From NCBI GenBank assembly GCA_003152315.1, contig PLZV01000023.1, positions 1-64,000 on the forward strand: a stretch of 64,000 nt of DNA, in the 5' to 3' direction. Positions 37,582 through 47,232 of the stretch are shown here, piece after piece. The notes under the pieces were generated by a model that saw nothing but the letters and a program-made list of their open reading frames with translations, was not told the origin of the DNA and ran no database searches. The first letter of the stretch is position 1. Every line of letters starts with the position of its first letter. Position numbers and translations under genes: made by a program. Source of the DNA: Verrucomicrobiota bacterium. GTDB taxonomy: Bacteria > Verrucomicrobiota > Verrucomicrobiia > Palsa-1439.

Positions 37582-39363
37582 ATGCTCTCGAAATACGACT
37601 ATCTGGTCATCGGGTTTTATTTTGCGTTCATGGCGATGATCGGTTGGGTTTGCCGCAAGTTCATCGGCAATACGAGCGACTATTTTCGGGGGGGCGGCAA
37701 GATGCTGTGGTGGATGACCGGTTGCTCGGCGTTCGTCGGGCAGTTCAGCGCGTGGACCTTCACCGGCGCGGCGGGCAAGGCTTATCAGGACGGGCCGGTC
37801 ATCATGGTGCTGTATTTTGCCAACGCCCTCGGTTTTTTCTGCAACTTTGCTTTCTTTGCGCCGCGGTTCCGTCAGATGCGCGTGATCACATCCATCCAGG
37901 CCGTGAAAGCGCGATTTGGCAACGGCAGCGAGCAGTTCTTTACGTGGGTGCAACTGCCCGTCGGTGTGCTCTACGCCGCCATCTGGCTGAGCGGTTTGGC
38001 TGTTTTCATTTCAGCGGCGTTCAACATGGACCTTTACCTGACGGTCATTGTCACGGGTTCGGTGGTGTTGATCATGGCGGTCATCGGCGGATCCTGGGCG
38101 GTTGCCGCGGGCGATTTTATCCAGACGCTCGTGCTGATGCCCATCACTCTGGTCACGGCGTTTCTGGCCATCGCGCAAGTCGGCGGGTGGGGTAGTTTTC
38201 TGGACAAACTGCCGCACCACCATCTGCATTGGACCGAGGGCGCGCGACCGGAAATCCTCTACCTGTGGATCATCGCCATCATCATCAAACAATTCACCTC
38301 CACCAACAATATGCTGGAGGCTTCGCGCTATCTGAACGCCAAGGACGGCCGGGAGGCCCGGAAAGGCGCGCTCCTGGGCTCGATCCTGTTCGTCGTGGGG
38401 CCCATCTTCTGGTTCATTCCGCCGATGGCGGCGAGGATTGTGCATCCTGATCTCCACACGGTTTTTCCGCACCTGAAGAATCCCGCGGAAGGCGCATTCG
38501 TCGTGGCTGGGTTGGACAACATGCCGGCCGGCATGCTCGGCTTGCTGATCAGCGGCATCTTCGGCGCCACCATGTCCAACATGGACATCGGCTTGAACAA
38601 GAACGCCGGCTTCTTTGTGAAGAATTTCTACCAGGTCCTCATCCGCCCGCGCGCGCCCGAGAAAGAGATGTTGATCGTCAGCAAGCTCGTGACCTTCCTG
38701 CTGGGTATCCTGGTGATCTCTGCGGCGCTGACCTTCAGCTCCGGGAAGAAACCGCTGTTTGATCTGATGCTGCAATTTGGCGGCTTGATCGCCTTACCCT
38801 ACTGCATCCCGCTGATCTGGGGCACGCTCATCAAACGCGCGCCAGCCTGGGCCGGTTGGACGACGGTGCTGGTCGGTTTCGCAATTTCCTGGGCGGGAAA
38901 TGAATATCTCACCGCCGACTGGCTCCAGAAGTTCATGGGCTGGAATGTGCCGTTGAGCGCGCGCGAATCTTCCGACTGGGTGCTGCTGCTGGGCGTTCTG
39001 CTCAACACCATCGTTTGTTCGGCCTGGTTCCTTGGCTCCTGCCTTTTCGCGAACACCCGCTCCGCACCGGAAAAGGAACGCGTGGACAGATTCTTCACGC
39101 AGATGCAGACACCCATTGACTTCCATAAAGAGGAAGGCGTGGGCAACGATGCGCAGCAATATCGTACTCTCGGGTTGATGTGCCTGATCTATGGCGTATT
39201 CATTTCATTGCTGCTACTCATCCCGAACTCGCCGCTCGGCCGGCTCGGGATGTTCACCTGCGCCGGCACGATGCTCGGCGTCGGCGGCTTGCTCTACTGG
39301 AATTACACACTCCTTCGGGTAAAAACCTTGCCCGACGTCACACGGAAACAACCAACTCAATAA
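37582..39363 (+). CDS. Sodium:solute symporter (SSS family)
   Basis: This 593-residue inner-membrane transporter has about 13 hydrophobic helices and the LeuT-like SSS layout. The first helix is YDYLVIGFYFAFMAMIGWV, followed by the DYFRGGGKMLWWMTGCSAFVGQFSAWTFTG segment conserved in SSS carriers. A sugar/uronate-type signature lies in the middle (TSTNNMLEASRYLNA, SNMDIGLNKNAG). It would import monosaccharides or unsaturated uronates driven by sodium. It follows the manA-like gene by 5 bp, and an SDR gene follows 5 bp after it. The start at 37582 was chosen over a long in-frame extension through manA because the first membrane helix begins right after it. Confidence 0.9.
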   Translation: MLSKYDYLVIGFYFAFMAMIGWVCRKFIGNTSDYFRGGGKMLWWMTGCSAFVGQFSAWTFTGAAGKAYQDGPVIMVLYFANALGFFCNFAFFAPRFRQMRVITSIQAVKARFGNGSEQFFTWVQLPVGVLYAAIWLSGLAVFISAAFNMDLYLTVIVTGSVVLIMAVIGGSWAVAAGDFIQTLVLMPITLVTAFLAIAQVGGWGSFLDKLPHHHLHWTEGARPEILYLWIIAIIIKQFTSTNNMLEASRYLNAKDGREARKGALLGSILFVVGPIFWFIPPMAARIVHPDLHTVFPHLKNPAEGAFVVAGLDNMPAGMLGLLISGIFGATMSNMDIGLNKNAGFFVKNFYQVLIRPRAPEKEMLIVSKLVTFLLGILVISAALTFSSGKKPLFDLMLQFGGLIALPYCIPLIWGTLIKRAPAWAGWTTVLVGFAISWAGNEYLTADWLQKFMGWNVPLSARESSDWVLLLGVLLNTIVCSAWFLGSCLFANTRSAPEKERVDRFFTQMQTPIDFHKEEGVGNDAQQYRTLGLMCLIYGVFISLLLLIPNSPLGRLGMFTCAGTMLGVGGLLYWNYTLLRVKTLPDVTRKQPTQ

Positions 39364-39370
39364 CTATTAT
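39357..39370. promoter_or_regulatory. AT-rich palindrome, site 6 (weaker)
   Basis: TCAATAACTATTAT matches the ATAA-N2-TAT core of the shared motif with a T-to-C change at the centre. It overlaps the ATG of the SDR gene. It lies inside a tight operon, so it might be an internal site or coincidence. Confidence 0.3.
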
Positions 39371-40130
39371 GGGAAACCTCAACGGAAAACGCGCACTCGT
39401 CACGGGTGGCGGCCAGGGACTTGGATACAGCATCGTGGAACAGTTGCTCACCGCCGGCGCGGACGTGGCCGTCCACTATTTCTCCAGCGAGACCGGCGCT
39501 CGCGAACTGGAGGCGCTGGCGCAAAAACGTGGTCGCCGGGCCGAAGTGTTTCGCGCCGATTTGACGAAAGAAACCGAAGCCGCCGCGCTGGTGGTTAGCG
39601 CCACGAAGTTTCTCGGCGGCCTCGACGTGTTGGTGAACAATGCGGGCGATCTCGTCGAGCGGCGCACAATCCAGGAAGTGGACGCCGCGTTTTGGGAACG
39701 GGTCATCAATGTGAACGTCACCTCGATGCTGTGGGTCACGCGCGCCGCCGTGCCGTGGCTGGAAAAGGCCGGGCAAGCCAGCATTGTAAATCTTTCCTCG
39801 CTGGCCGGTCGCAAAGGCGGTCATCCTGGCTCCCTTGTTTACTCCACGGCCAAGGGCGCGGTGCTCACGTGGACGCGGGCGCTTGCCACCGAGCTCGCTC
39901 CCCGGGGAATTCGCGTGAACTGCGTCGCGCCGGGTTTCATTCTCGGCACGAGGTTTCACGAGACGCATACTTCCGAGGACAGCGCGAAGCAGACCATTAA
40001 GGGTATCCCGCTAGGCCGCGCGGGCTCACCGGAGGACATCGCGCGTGCCGTGGTTTATCTGGCCTCGGAATTTGACGGGTTCATTACCGGTGCGACCCTC
40101 GACATCAACGGTGGCGTTTATGCGGCGTAA
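39369..40130 (+). CDS. Short-chain dehydrogenase/reductase (SDR)
   Basis: This 253-residue NAD(P)-dependent reductase has the classical SDR pattern. TGGGQGLGYS is the cofactor-binding glycine motif near residue 12, NNAG is near 88, and the catalytic Ser lies in IVNLSSLAGRKGG near 140. The YSTAKG Tyr-Lys pair is near 157, and VNCVAPGFI follows. In this locus the likely job is reduction of a uronate-derived keto compound, for example the unsaturated-uronate product DEH to KDG as KduD/DehR-type SDRs do. That is inferred from context only. It sits between the SSS transporter and the exported fusion enzyme, with gaps of 5 and 7 bp. Confidence 0.9.
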   Translation: MGNLNGKRALVTGGGQGLGYSIVEQLLTAGADVAVHYFSSETGARELEALAQKRGRRAEVFRADLTKETEAAALVVSATKFLGGLDVLVNNAGDLVERRTIQEVDAAFWERVINVNVTSMLWVTRAAVPWLEKAGQASIVNLSSLAGRKGGHPGSLVYSTAKGAVLTWTRALATELAPRGIRVNCVAPGFILGTRFHETHTSEDSAKQTIKGIPLGRAGSPEDIARAVVYLASEFDGFITGATLDINGGVYAA

Positions 40131-40137
40131 TCGACCC

Positions 40138-43100
40138 ATGCGCATTAGATCCCTGGTTGTCTTTTTCCTTGCCGCCGCGGTTTTACCCGTCGCACTGGCA
40201 GCGGAACCGATTTCAAAAACTCCTTCCGAAGATGCCATCATCAAAAACTTTCACTCGTTGGGGCTGATCAACGGCCAGACAAACATCTTCCGGTGCGCGT
40301 GCCCGGTGATGGATGTGGCCGAAGAGATGAAGGGCGCGAAGCCTACGGAGAAGGATTTGGAATTGGCCCGCGAGCGGATGCAGCATCTCCGGGATCTCGG
40401 CGTCCGTACGGTAATTTCGTTCGAACATCAAGACCCGCCGAAAGAAAACGAGACGGACGTGGAACACAGGGCCGTCGCCTTGGAGCAGATTGCCGCCAAA
40501 GAGGTGGGGCTGGCCTATGTCGCCTATCCGATGTCGAACAAGGGCAAGGATTCCTTTGAAGACATGTCGGACGATGCGGTGATGAAGCTGCTCGATCCCA
40601 TCAGCGAAGACATTTTCAAATTCACCAGAACCGGCGGCGTGGTGTTTCACTGCAAATCAGGCAAAGACCGTACTGGAATCATGGCGGGCTATCTGCGGCT
40701 AAAGTACCAGCATTGGACGGCTGATGAAGCCATCGCCGAGATGCGACGTTACGGCCATGTTTGGAACAAACTGGCGGACGACGGCGCCGCGAACTCGTGG
40801 CATGAAAATCATCTGCGCACCATAGCAAAAATCCTGAACCCGCTTGGGCAATCATACCAAAGGCTGGATAACGGCTGGGAATTTTATCAGGGCGCACTCG
40901 GTAGCCCCTGGGAAATCTGGCGCGGCGACAAGGCCGCCGACAATATCACATGGCAGCCCGTCACGCTGCCGCATTGTTTCAATGCCCGCGACTCGGTTGA
41001 TCCCGATGTGCACTATTACCAGGGGCCCGGCTGGTATCGCACGCGGCTCAAGGTGGAGAACCTATTTCCAAACGGACGGACCTTGCTGCACTTCGACGGC
41101 GCGGGACAAAAATCCCGGGTCTTTGTTGGAATGGAAAAGGTCGGCGAACATGTCGGCGGCTACGACGAATGGACCGTGGACATTACGGACGCGGACGCTC
41201 GCGCCGCTACGAATTCATTTTCCGGCGTCAGCACGCCCGTGGCGGTGCTTTGCGATAATTCCCGCGATGCGGAGATGATTCCTTCTGATCAAAGCGATTT
41301 TAATCGCTATGGCGGCCTTTACCGGCACGTTTATCTCGAATATGTCCCGGCGATTTCGCTGGAGCGGGTCCACGTCGAGCCAAAACTCGTAGCGGATGAC
41401 AAAGCTTCCATCAAAGTCCGGGCACGACTTCACAATCCAACGGCAGCCAACGACGAAGTCAAACTCGCGATCGAAGTCCGCGACCCGCAGGGCAACCGTC
41501 TCCAGATTACGACGAACAAACTGTCCCCGTGGTCGGGGGAGAAGGAAATCGCCGCATTGGAAATCGCCAAACCGCAACTGTGGTCGCCAAATTCACCGGC
41601 TCTTTACAGTTGTGCCGTCACGCTACAATCGCCGCAAGGCGAACAGCAAATAACCGAAAAGTTCGGCGTACGTTCCTTTGAATGGGTCGAGCATGGACCC
41701 TTCAAGTTGAATGGCGAACGTTTGCTATTGCGCGGCACGCAATATCACCAGGATCACGCCGGTGTAGCTGCGGCAGTGCCGGATGACGTCGTCCGCAAGA
41801 CGTTCCAACAGATTAAAGACATGGGCGCGAATTTCGTCCGACTCGGCCATTACCAGCAATCACCGCTCGTGCTGGAGATGTGTGATCAACTCGGGTTGCT
41901 CGTGTGGGAGGAAATCCCATGGTGCCGCGGTGGTCTTGGCGGCGAGCGCTACCAACAACAAGGCCGCGACATGCTGCGGAACATGATTGACCAGCATTAC
42001 AATCATCCGGCGGTGATTCTCTGGGGCCTGGGCAATGAGAACGATTGGCCCGGTGATTTCGAAACCTTTAACACCAATGCCATTCGCGCTTACATGACGG
42101 AGTTGAACACGCTCGCGCATCAGATCGACCCGTCGCGCAAGACATGCATCCGCCGTTGCGATTTCTGCAAGGACATCCCGGACGTGTATTCTCCGAGCAT
42201 CTGGGCCGGGTGGTATTCCGGACGTTACACCGAGTATCGCGGGTCAGTGGAAAAATGGATCGGCAACGTGCCGAGATTCTTCCATGCCGAGTGGGGCGGG
42301 GACAGTCACGCCCGCCGTCATTCGGAAGACCCCGAGAAATTCCTGCAAGAAGTTGCCACCGGCCAGGGCACAGCGGAAACCGCCAAAGCGTACAAGTCGA
42401 CGGGCGGCAAGGCACGCGCGTCTCTGGACGGCGATTGGTCGGAGAGTTACATCGTCAATCTCTTCGACTGGCATCTCAAGGAGCAGGAGCAGATGACGAA
42501 CCTGACCGGCAGTGCGCAATGGATTTTCAAGGACTTTGCCACACCGTTGCGCCCGGAGAATCCCATTCCACGCGTGAATCAAAAGGGCCTGGTCGAACGC
42601 GACGGCACGCCGAAGGAAGGCTACTACGTTTTCCAGAGTTATTGGGCCGACAAGGCGATGGTCCATGTTTACGGGCACACCTGGCCGGTCCGTTGGGGCA
42701 AACCCGGCGAGGAGAAGCTCGTGAAAGTGTATTCGAACTGCCGTGAGGTGGAGCTGTTCGTTAATGGCATCTCGGTTGGTGTGAAGCAGCGCAACAGCAC
42801 CAACTTCCCTGCCGCCGGTCTACGCTGGGCCGTGAAACTGAATGACGGCCCGAACACGCTGCGCGCCGTGGGCCATCGTGACGGGGTGGAAGTGAGCGAT
42901 GACATTTCCGTCAGCTATCAGACTGCGGCTTGGGACAAGCCGGCCAGGCTCGCGCTCAGGGAAATCTCGCGGAGCAACGACGTCGTCACCGTCCAGGCGC
43001 TCGTATTCGACAAGGACGGCGTGTCTTGCCTTGACGCGACGAACGTCGTCCGCTTCGGTTTGGCTGGTGACGGTCTTTTGCTCGATAATCTCGGCACATC

Positions 43101-44349
43101 CATTGGTTCGCGCGTGGTGCAACTTTACAACGGTCGCGCGCAGATCAGCCTCCGGCTTGCCAGCGGCGAAGCCGTGGTCAGCGTGGCGAGCGTTGGTTTG
43201 GAAACGCAATTCCTGAGCGTAACCAATGCACCAACTGCCTCTGTGAAACTGACGCTCGACGTGGGCGCGATTGACCGCGAGCGGATCTTGAAGGCCGCCA
43301 GCGCCGCGCTCGGGAGCGAACCGCTGACCATTACCAAGTTCCGCGCAAAGTTGAGCGGGGGTGGGCTGAATGATTTTTATTCCAACGGTGATTACTGGTG
43401 GCCCGACCCAACCAAGCCCGACGGGTTGCCGTACATCCAGCGCGACGGCGAATCGAATCCCAGCAACTTCTCAGAGCACCGGCTTGCCATCCGCAATCTG
43501 CGCGATGCGGTGGCCGCGCTCGCCGCTGCCTACAAGGCCACTGGCGACGATCGTTACGTGACCAAGGCGGTCGAGTTGCTACGGGTGTTCTTTCTGGATC
43601 CACAGACGCGGATGAATCCGCACTTGAAATACGCGCAAGCGATTCCGGGTAAGTCCCCCGGTCGCGGTACCGGCATCATTGACGGCCTGCACCTGATCGA
43701 ATTGCCGCTCGCGATTCAGGCGATGCAGAAGTCACCTGCCTTTCCGCCCGAAGTGTTGGCCGGACTGAAACAGTGGTTTGGCGACCTGGCGGAATGGATG
43801 GTAACGAGCAAGAACGGACTGGAGGAGGCTGCGTCCAAAAACAACCACGCCGTTGCGTTCTACCTGCAACTCGCGGTCTACGCCGGTCTCTCGGGGGACG
43901 AAGCGAAACTTGCGGAGTGCCGTCGGCAATTCAAAGAAGTGTTCGTCCCGAACCAAATGGCGGCGGACGGAAGTTTCCCGGCTGAACTCAAGCGGACCAA
44001 GCCTTACGGTTACTCCATCTTTCAACTCGATAACATGGCCACACTTTGTCAGGTGCTTTCAAACGACCGCGACGACTTGTGGCGGTTTGAGCTTGCCGAT
44101 GGTCGGGGCATTCAGAAGGCGATGGCGTATCTCTATCCGTTTCTGGCGGATAAATCGAAGTGGCCGCTCAAACCCGACGTGCAGGCGTGGGCCGACTGGC
44201 CTTCGCGCCAATCGTGCCTGCTGTTTGCCGGGCTGGCGCTGAATGAACAGCCGTATCTCGACCTCTGGCGCAATCTCCCGCCTGATCCAACCAACGCCGA
44301 AATCCGTCGCAATATTGCCATCACCCAGCCAGTCCTTTGGATAAAGTGA
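40138..44349 (+). CDS. Exported three-part fusion: tyrosine phosphatase + GH2 + PL5 alginate lyase
   Basis: This single 1403-residue frame contains three enzyme domains. Residues 1-21 are a signal peptide. About 25-235 is a dual-specificity/tyrosine phosphatase domain with the CX5R loop HCKSGKDRTG (Cys172, Arg178). About 243-925 is a glycoside hydrolase family 2 protein (jelly roll, Ig-like, TIM barrel) with acid/base Glu634 in LWGLGNEND and likely nucleophile Glu718 in FFHAEWGGD. About 1040-1403 is a PL5-type alginate lyase alpha/alpha barrel with NGDYWWPDPTKPDGLPYIQRDG and the catalytic Asn-Asn-His at 1235-1237. It is the last gene of the manA-SSS-SDR operon. The start at 40138 directly fits the signal peptide; an ATG at 40120, overlapping the SDR stop, is also possible. 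The GH2 substrate is unknown. Confidence 0.88.
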   Translation: MRIRSLVVFFLAAAVLPVALAAEPISKTPSEDAIIKNFHSLGLINGQTNIFRCACPVMDVAEEMKGAKPTEKDLELARERMQHLRDLGVRTVISFEHQDPPKENETDVEHRAVALEQIAAKEVGLAYVAYPMSNKGKDSFEDMSDDAVMKLLDPISEDIFKFTRTGGVVFHCKSGKDRTGIMAGYLRLKYQHWTADEAIAEMRRYGHVWNKLADDGAANSWHENHLRTIAKILNPLGQSYQRLDNGWEFYQGALGSPWEIWRGDKAADNITWQPVTLPHCFNARDSVDPDVHYYQGPGWYRTRLKVENLFPNGRTLLHFDGAGQKSRVFVGMEKVGEHVGGYDEWTVDITDADARAATNSFSGVSTPVAVLCDNSRDAEMIPSDQSDFNRYGGLYRHVYLEYVPAISLERVHVEPKLVADDKASIKVRARLHNPTAANDEVKLAIEVRDPQGNRLQITTNKLSPWSGEKEIAALEIAKPQLWSPNSPALYSCAVTLQSPQGEQQITEKFGVRSFEWVEHGPFKLNGERLLLRGTQYHQDHAGVAAAVPDDVVRKTFQQIKDMGANFVRLGHYQQSPLVLEMCDQLGLLVWEEIPWCRGGLGGERYQQQGRDMLRNMIDQHYNHPAVILWGLGNENDWPGDFETFNTNAIRAYMTELNTLAHQIDPSRKTCIRRCDFCKDIPDVYSPSIWAGWYSGRYTEYRGSVEKWIGNVPRFFHAEWGGDSHARRHSEDPEKFLQEVATGQGTAETAKAYKSTGGKARASLDGDWSESYIVNLFDWHLKEQEQMTNLTGSAQWIFKDFATPLRPENPIPRVNQKGLVERDGTPKEGYYVFQSYWADKAMVHVYGHTWPVRWGKPGEEKLVKVYSNCREVELFVNGISVGVKQRNSTNFPAAGLRWAVKLNDGPNTLRAVGHRDGVEVSDDISVSYQTAAWDKPARLALREISRSNDVVTVQALVFDKDGVSCLDATNVVRFGLAGDGLLLDNLGTSIGSRVVQLYNGRAQISLRLASGEAVVSVASVGLETQFLSVTNAPTASVKLTLDVGAIDRERILKAASAALGSEPLTITKFRAKLSGGGLNDFYSNGDYWWPDPTKPDGLPYIQRDGESNPSNFSEHRLAIRNLRDAVAALAAAYKATGDDRYVTKAVELLRVFFLDPQTRMNPHLKYAQAIPGKSPGRGTGIIDGLHLIELPLAIQAMQKSPAFPPEVLAGLKQWFGDLAEWMVTSKNGLEEAASKNNHAVAFYLQLAVYAGLSGDEAKLAECRRQFKEVFVPNQMAADGSFPAELKRTKPYGYSIFQLDNMATLCQVLSNDRDDLWRFELADGRGIQKAMAYLYPFLADKSKWPLKPDVQAWADWPSRQSCLLFAGLALNEQPYLDLWRNLPPDPTNAEIRRNIAITQPVLWIK

Positions 44350-44355
44350 GGAGTG

Positions 44356-45297
44356 TTATTTGACAGAGCTCGGCAGGAGATCTTGTTCCTCCAGGAATTT
44401 CTTGATCAGGTCCCGCGACTTGTTCTTCCACTCCAGCGGGATGCCGTGGCCACCACCGGGGATGGTGATGAACTCGCAAGTGTTGCTTGTCGCCACCAAT
44501 TTGTCGTGCAACGTGACGGCAAGGTGATACGGCACAGTCGGGTCGGCGTCGCCGTGGAACATAATCATCGGCGGCATTTTCGTGTCCAGGTTTTGCAACG
44601 GCGAAACATCGCCGATGTGCGGGCCGAAGCGCTTGATCTGCCGGAGGTTGTTGTCCCAAGCGGCGGGGGTGGTATCCCCGGGTGCGCTGATGAGCACTAG
44701 CGCGGCGGGCTTGATCGCCGGCGATTCTTCAGGCTTTGAACCGACTGGGGCCTTGGCAATCGCCGTCCACAAGGCAAGATGCCCGCCGGCGGAGGAACCA
44801 CCGACCACAATCCTGTTTTCGTCCACACCAAGTTCCACTGCGTGGTCTTCCACCCACCGCGTCGCCGCGCGGGCGTCGGCCACGGCTTCCATCGGCGTCG
44901 TGCCGAACCGTTCGCTGGTGCGGTAATCAGGCGCGATACCGATCATACCCCACTTGGCGACCATCCGTGCCCAGCCGATGGACTTGCTCGGATCCCCGCG
45001 TGTCCAACCGCCGCCGAAAAAATAAATCATCGCTGGACGGCGATCGGTCGTCCGCCAACCATCCGGCTTGACAACGAACATGCGCAACGGTTCGGGTTTC
45101 AGATCGCGGTAGACAAGAGTCTGTGCGTCGGGAAAACTCGTCCGGGTGGAACTGGTGGCATCGAACAGCGATTCGAGTTCCTGGTACGCGCTCTTGGAGG
45201 GTTTTCCGTCTGGAGCGTTGGTTGGTTGTTGCGCGAAAGCTGAAGCGGCCAATAATGCGGCCAAACTTCCACCGAAAAACAACAAGGCTGGCTGCAT
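44356..45297 (-). CDS. Exported alpha/beta-hydrolase esterase
   Basis: This 313-residue esterase or acetylhydrolase has a signal peptide (about residues 1-22). The oxyanion segment is YFFGGGWTRGDP (HGG-like, with FGGG), the nucleophile elbow GGSSAGG lies near residue 168, and the acid and His are in HGDADPTVPYH and IPGGGHGIP. It belongs to the hormone-sensitive-lipase/acetyl-xylan-esterase-like group (COG0657). It is a close paralogue of the C-terminal half of the adjacent PL5-esterase fusion (same FFGGGWTRG, IAPDYRT, VVGGSSAGGH blocks). It would remove acetyl or other ester groups from the polysaccharide. It starts 3 bp after the fusion gene stop; it is the last gene of the minus operon and meets the plus operon tail to tail. 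Confidence 0.9.
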   Translation of the reverse strand: MQPALLFFGGSLAALLAASAFAQQPTNAPDGKPSKSAYQELESLFDATSSTRTSFPDAQTLVYRDLKPEPLRMFVVKPDGWRTTDRRPAMIYFFGGGWTRGDPSKSIGWARMVAKWGMIGIAPDYRTSERFGTTPMEAVADARAATRWVEDHAVELGVDENRIVVGGSSAGGHLALWTAIAKAPVGSKPEESPAIKPAALVLISAPGDTTPAAWDNNLRQIKRFGPHIGDVSPLQNLDTKMPPMIMFHGDADPTVPYHLAVTLHDKLVATSNTCEFITIPGGGHGIPLEWKNKSRDLIKKFLEEQDLLPSSVK

Positions 45298-45300
45298 AAA

Positions 45301-47232
45301 TTATCTGGCGACCACAGGTAGTACGCCCTGCTCGGTCAAGAACTCCGTCATGGCATTGCGGGATTTATCCTTCCACTCAGGCAATTGGCTTTGAAAGCCA
45401 TGATTTCCGCCGGGCACCGTAACGAGTTCGCAAACATTGCTACTCGCGACGAGCCTGGCACGCAGGGCGATGGATTGGGCGTTGGTCACAGTAGTGTCAG
45501 CATCGCCATGAAACACCAGCACAGGAGGCATCTTCGCGTCCAGTTGATGCACGGGTGAGAGTGCCTCGGCCTTGTCGCCGAAGCGTTTGGGCGTGTAACC
45601 GGTATTCGACGAAGTGTCGGAAACAGGGCTAACCAGGATCAGCGCGATCGGTTTGACACGGGGCGCTTCGTTGGTGATCGAGCCGGGCGGTGTGTGCTCA
45701 ATCGCCGTCCACAACGCGACATGACCGCCGGCGGAAGAGCCGCCGACCACGATCCTCTTGGAATCGATTCCCAATTTGTCCGCGTGGTCTTCAATCCAGC
45801 GCACCGCCGCGCGCCCATCCGCTACTGATTCCAGCGGCGTCGTGTTGAACCGCTCCTTGGTGCGGTAGTCAGGCGCGATGCCAACCATCCCGAGCGTGGT
45901 CGCCCATTTCGCATAACCGGCGGAGCGTTCCGGCGTCCCTCTTGTCCAGCCGCCGCCGAAAAAGAAGACCAAGGCCGGCCGATGGTCTTCCGTCTTCCAG
46001 TTTTTTGGTTTGAAGACATGGAGTCGCATCGGCTCCGGCTGGCCGTCCCGATAAACGTAGGTCTCGGCGCCGGGTAGCGTCACGGGCGTTGTCGCCGGTG
46101 CATTGGTAGAAGCCTCCGGTGACGATTCGGGGGGCCAGATCCGTGCAGCCTGGTCGAGGAGCGGTTGTAAGAAGCCGGGTTTAAGTTGTTTCAACTGGCT
46201 GTGCGGCCAGGTTTCCGGAGCAGCGTTGTAGGGACGGAGGAATTCGATTCCCCGGCGCAGGCTGGGGCCGTTGGTTCCCTCATAATGCCAAAGATCCACA
46301 CCGAGCGGTGCCGCAAGTTTGGCGGCGCAAAACTGGGCTTCGAGATTGAAGGCGCAGTAGCCGAGGCTATCACTGCGGACAAGCTCAAACGGTTGGCTGC
46401 CGTCGGGCGCGAACTGGCTCCTAATACGCGCAAAATCCTCGCGGGCGAACTGGCGGGCGTCCTCTTCGCGATCCAGATAACGGGCAATGGCAATGATTTG
46501 GCCGAGATACCAGGAGCCGTGGTTGTTGGGAGCGTTGTGCTCGCGTTTGCCGTTTTTGCTGGTGGTGAGCCAGAGCAGGTAATCGGAAAACCATTGGTGA
46601 ACCGTTGCCTCATCGTTGCCCATGAATGCGGGCGAGCCGTGCAGCAACCGCAGCGCATCAATCAGGCGAATGAAGCGGTGCATGTCAATCAGCCCGGAAT
46701 TGGAGCCGTGGTTGCCGTCGCGTCCAAGGCGGATTTGGGCATACTCGAAAGACGGGTTGACGCGTGTGGCCGGCGTGACGAACCATGCGCGTATCCACTC
46801 CCCCGCGCGGCGGGCGCAGTCTTCACGGTGCTCGAGATGCCACACGTGGGCCAGCGTTTCAACCGTGTCGACCATGCGACTCAATCGCTCCTCGTCGCCG
46901 AAGGCCATTTGTTCGCGATTGGGATGACCGTCGCGTTGGATAAATGGGAGACCGTTCGTACTCGCAGGGTTGGGCCACCAGTAGCGGCCATAACTGACGT
47001 AATCGTGCGCGTCACCAGTGGGAGAAGGACGCACCTTGTCGACCACCGTGGCGATGGGAAGATGGAGGGCTTTGCGGGCGTTGCCGCTAATCGTCGACGT
47101 GTCCAATGCTTTAACGTCGAGCAGGAATGGCGACAAAGGCTCGGAGGCGCGGGCGCGCCCGATGGGCGCAGATAGCAGGCTGGTGAACAACAACACTTGG
47201 CGCAGAAATCTGGACGGATTCGGGATCATCAC
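45301..47232 (-). CDS. Exported PL5 alginate lyase fused to an esterase
   Basis: This 643-residue exported two-domain enzyme has a signal peptide at about residues 1-29. About 30-365 is a PL5-type alginate lyase alpha/alpha barrel, with YGRYWWPNPASTNGLPFIQRDG near 82-103 and catalytic Asn-Asn-His at 236-238 (NAPNNHGSWYLGQ). A Pro/Thr/Ser-rich linker (about 375-395) leads to an alpha/beta-hydrolase esterase domain (about 395-643), with FFFGGGWTRG and the nucleophile in GGSSAGGH near 497. The pairing suggests deacetylation coupled to cleavage of acetylated mannuronate-rich polymer. Its start overlaps the heparinase-like gene stop by 4 bp, so translation is coupled. Confidence 0.92.
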   Translation of the reverse strand: MMIPNPSRFLRQVLLFTSLLSAPIGRARASEPLSPFLLDVKALDTSTISGNARKALHLPIATVVDKVRPSPTGDAHDYVSYGRYWWPNPASTNGLPFIQRDGHPNREQMAFGDEERLSRMVDTVETLAHVWHLEHREDCARRAGEWIRAWFVTPATRVNPSFEYAQIRLGRDGNHGSNSGLIDMHRFIRLIDALRLLHGSPAFMGNDEATVHQWFSDYLLWLTTSKNGKREHNAPNNHGSWYLGQIIAIARYLDREEDARQFAREDFARIRSQFAPDGSQPFELVRSDSLGYCAFNLEAQFCAAKLAAPLGVDLWHYEGTNGPSLRRGIEFLRPYNAAPETWPHSQLKQLKPGFLQPLLDQAARIWPPESSPEASTNAPATTPVTLPGAETYVYRDGQPEPMRLHVFKPKNWKTEDHRPALVFFFGGGWTRGTPERSAGYAKWATTLGMVGIAPDYRTKERFNTTPLESVADGRAAVRWIEDHADKLGIDSKRIVVGGSSAGGHVALWTAIEHTPPGSITNEAPRVKPIALILVSPVSDTSSNTGYTPKRFGDKAEALSPVHQLDAKMPPVLVFHGDADTTVTNAQSIALRARLVASSNVCELVTVPGGNHGFQSQLPEWKDKSRNAMTEFLTEQGVLPVVAR

